From JACTOJ01 sp032335695 (GTDB taxonomy: Bacteria; Bacillota; Clostridia; Clostridiales; Clostridiaceae), in the NCBI RefSeq assembly GCF_032335695.1, contig NZ_JACTOJ010000003.1, positions 124,001 through 188,000 of the forward strand: 64,000 bases of DNA, read 5' to 3'. Every line of letters starts with the position of its first letter. Position 1 is the stretch's first letter. The notes beneath the pieces are model-generated. The model was not told the DNA's origin. It searched no databases and was given only the letters and a program-made list of their open reading frames with translations. Shown one piece after another: positions 62,453 to 64,000 of the stretch. The position numbers were made by a program, and so were the translations under genes.

Positions 62453-63727
62453 CTATTTATTGATCATTATATCAAGTATTATGTCATCAGCAGTTTGAGT
62501 ACCTTCATTAGCCAGTCTGCACACATTATTTATGGTTTTTTCTACATCTTCTTCGATTATGCCATCAGTAGCTTTTATATTTATATTGTTTAAGGCAAGC
62601 ATAGCAGATTGAACTGCTGCATTGGTGCAGGTAGATACCTTTAGAGCACAGCCAGCTTTAGCTCCATCGCAGAGCATTCCAGTAACATTTCCCAGCATAT
62701 TTTGAATGGAGTAGGTTATAGCCTGAAGATTACCTCCATATAGATAAACTATACCGCAGCTTGCCCCAGTGGTAGCAATGGTTATGCCGCAGAGTGCAGA
62801 AAGCCTGCCGAATTTGGATTTTATATAAATTGTTATGTAGTGGCTTAAGGCAACAGCCCTTATGAGCTTTTCTTCTTCTAAGCCAAGCTTTTCCCAAGCT
62901 GCTACAACTGGAAGAGTAGCTGCTATGCCTTGATTTCCGCTGCCGGAATTGCTCATTACGCTCAAGCTGCAGCCAGCCATTCTGGCATCTGAAGCAGCAG
63001 CAGTAAGAGCCATGGAATAGCTTAAAATATCCTCCTGCAATATGCCTTTTTTTATGGAGTCCATAATGGTTTTTCCAACGCTTAAGCCGTAACAGGAATT
63101 AATACCTTCTAAGGCTATTGCTTTATTTAGGGTTATGCTTTGTTTTATTATAGCTAGTTTTTCTATATCTACGCTTTGCACAAAATCCCATATTTCTTTT
63201 ATGCAGAGAGTATCTGTATTTTCATCATCTGTCAATTTAGCCGTTCTTAGCATATCACCAAGATAGGACTTACCGTCAACTTCAATGGTGGTTATATTTG
63301 TATGATCGTCCTCAATTATTACCTTTGAAGAGGAGGAGCCTGAATTTATTATAACTTCGATATAAAGCTTTTTTGAAGTGTCCGCTATAGACACAGATAC
63401 CATATTAGCCTTAACCATTTCTTTAGCTTTAATAATATTTTCCTTTGTGATGCGATTTAATACTTCTAATTTGCTAAATTCATAATTAACTTCAGCGCCT
63501 AAAGCAGCAGCAAGATTGATACCGCAGCTCTCAGTGCCTGGGATATTTACAGACATGGCATTTTTAATTATGTTTCTGCTGGCAAAGACCTTTATGGAGG
63601 CTATTTCCTGTGAAGACAGGTATTTTCTTGCAGTGGCAGCAGCTAAGGCGATGGCAATGGGTTCAGTACAGCCTAGGGCCACTACTAATTCTTTTTTTAA
63701 TATTTCTAAAAATTTTTCTTCTATCAT
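62453..63727 (-). CDS. L-cysteine desulfidase family protein (UPF0597)
   Basis: About 424 residues, related to L-cysteine desulfidase CyuA and the serine dehydratase alpha family, which degrade L-cysteine to pyruvate, ammonia and sulfide with an iron-sulfur cluster. Signatures are ALGCTEPIAIALAAATARKYL near the N-terminus, SNSGSGNQGIAATLPV (about 260-275), GITIATTGASCGIVYLYGG and MLCDGAKAGCALKVSTCTNAA with the cluster cysteines. The ATG at 63727 is 9 bases from GGAGG; the upstream ATG at 63736 abuts that site. A YheO-type regulator gene lies just upstream. The substrate is inferred. Confidence 0.88.
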   Translation of the reverse strand: MIEEKFLEILKKELVVALGCTEPIAIALAAATARKYLSSQEIASIKVFASRNIIKNAMSVNIPGTESCGINLAAALGAEVNYEFSKLEVLNRITKENIIKAKEMVKANMVSVSIADTSKKLYIEVIINSGSSSSKVIIEDDHTNITTIEVDGKSYLGDMLRTAKLTDDENTDTLCIKEIWDFVQSVDIEKLAIIKQSITLNKAIALEGINSCYGLSVGKTIMDSIKKGILQEDILSYSMALTAAASDARMAGCSLSVMSNSGSGNQGIAATLPVVAAWEKLGLEEEKLIRAVALSHYITIYIKSKFGRLSALCGITIATTGASCGIVYLYGGNLQAITYSIQNMLGNVTGMLCDGAKAGCALKVSTCTNAAVQSAMLALNNINIKATDGIIEEDVEKTINNVCRLANEGTQTADDIILDIMINK

Positions 63728-63748
63728 AAAATTCATCCTCCATCAAAA

Positions 63749-64000
63749 TTAATCTTTATATATACTTATATATCTGTATATAGTAGGTTCGGATACTAAA
63801 AGTGCCTTTGAGGCTTCCGTGACTGCACCCTTCATTTGAAAAGTTCCTTTATCATAAAGCTTTCCTATTAGCTGCTTTTTTTCTTCTGAATTCATTCTGC
63901 TAGGGGGAATATCTACTTCCTCTAAAGCCTCCTTTATCATGGAAGAAAGCAGATCCGTAGTATTGCTGCACAAATTTTCTTCAGCTTCCTCCTGATTATC
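63749..64000 (-). CDS. YheO-like transcriptional regulator, C-terminal part
   Basis: Open to the window edge, so its N-terminal part (expected YheO/PAS-like sensor) is not seen. The visible 83 residues end in a helix-turn-helix: EEKKQLIGKLYDKGTFQMKGAVTEASKALLVSEPTIYRYISIYKD, the HTH_22 pattern of YheO/DauR regulators. It is read toward the cysteine desulfidase gene 21 bases on, so it probably controls that gene. The reading DNQEEAEENLCSN continues to base 64000 without a start codon. Confidence 0.82.
   Translation of the reverse strand, partial: DNQEEAEENLCSNTTDLLSSMIKEALEEVDIPPSRMNSEEKKQLIGKLYDKGTFQMKGAVTEASKALLVSEPTIYRYISIYKD

Overview
The window is a stretch of chromosome from a low-GC, butyrate-forming clostridium (family Clostridiaceae is my best guess). 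Signs of this are AT-rich codon use, strong AGGAGG-type ribosome binding sites, many TTG starts, a phosphate butyryltransferase/butyrate kinase pair, the spore cortex amidase CwlD, a SleB/CwlJ-family hydrolase and a Clostridium-type thioredoxin system. The species cannot be named from the sequence alone.

Region 1 (1-12.4 kb) is the end of the S10-spc-alpha ribosomal supercluster: rplF (5' end cut off), rplR, rpsE, rpmD, rplO, secY, adk, a KOW-domain gene, infA, rpmJ, rpsM, rpsK, rpsD, rpoA, rplQ. It is followed by ecfA1-ecfA2-ecfT, truA and rplM-rpsI. The methionine aminopeptidase gene expected between adk and the KOW gene survives only as a decayed remnant.

Region 2 (12.6-23.2 kb) holds housekeeping and metabolic genes: a Na/phosphate cotransporter, cwlD, a two-subunit class I fumarase, an orphan CitX-like protein, two TPR membrane proteins around a YitT transporter, iadA, and thioredoxin with a thioredoxin-reductase-like flavoprotein that lacks the NADPH motifs.

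Region 3 (23.2-31.1 kb) centres on cyclic di-AMP and butyrate. A c-di-AMP riboswitch precedes a SleB-type hydrolase, and the c-di-AMP synthase genes cdaA-cdaR are read divergently nearby. A FAD protein and ptb-buk follow; ptb-buk has a very good Rex-type operator over its promoter. glmM, the usual partner of cdaA-cdaR, lies about 17.5 kb downstream.

Region 4 (31.1-46.2 kb) carries transport and envelope cassettes: a small exported protein with a MacB/FtsX-type ABC transporter (minus strand), a five-gene oligopeptide ABC operon, and a MerR-like regulator / bactofilin-like protein / ABC-2 exporter operon with a dyad operator inside its promoter, then glmM.

Region 5 (46.3-61.1 kb) is accessory DNA. 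A 3926-residue secreted Rhs/YD-repeat protein ends in a WHH-type nuclease toxin and is followed by its likely SUKH immunity gene. Next comes a graveyard of mobile elements: a tyrosine recombinase pseudogene, a decayed IS110-type transposase inserted in it, and a second recombinase fragment. A 26-base repeat seen three times in the window borders this region.

Region 6 (61.1-64 kb) has a small His-rich Cas2/SinR-like protein, an EamA transporter, an L-cysteine desulfidase-family enzyme and the 3' part of a YheO-like regulator that runs out of the window.
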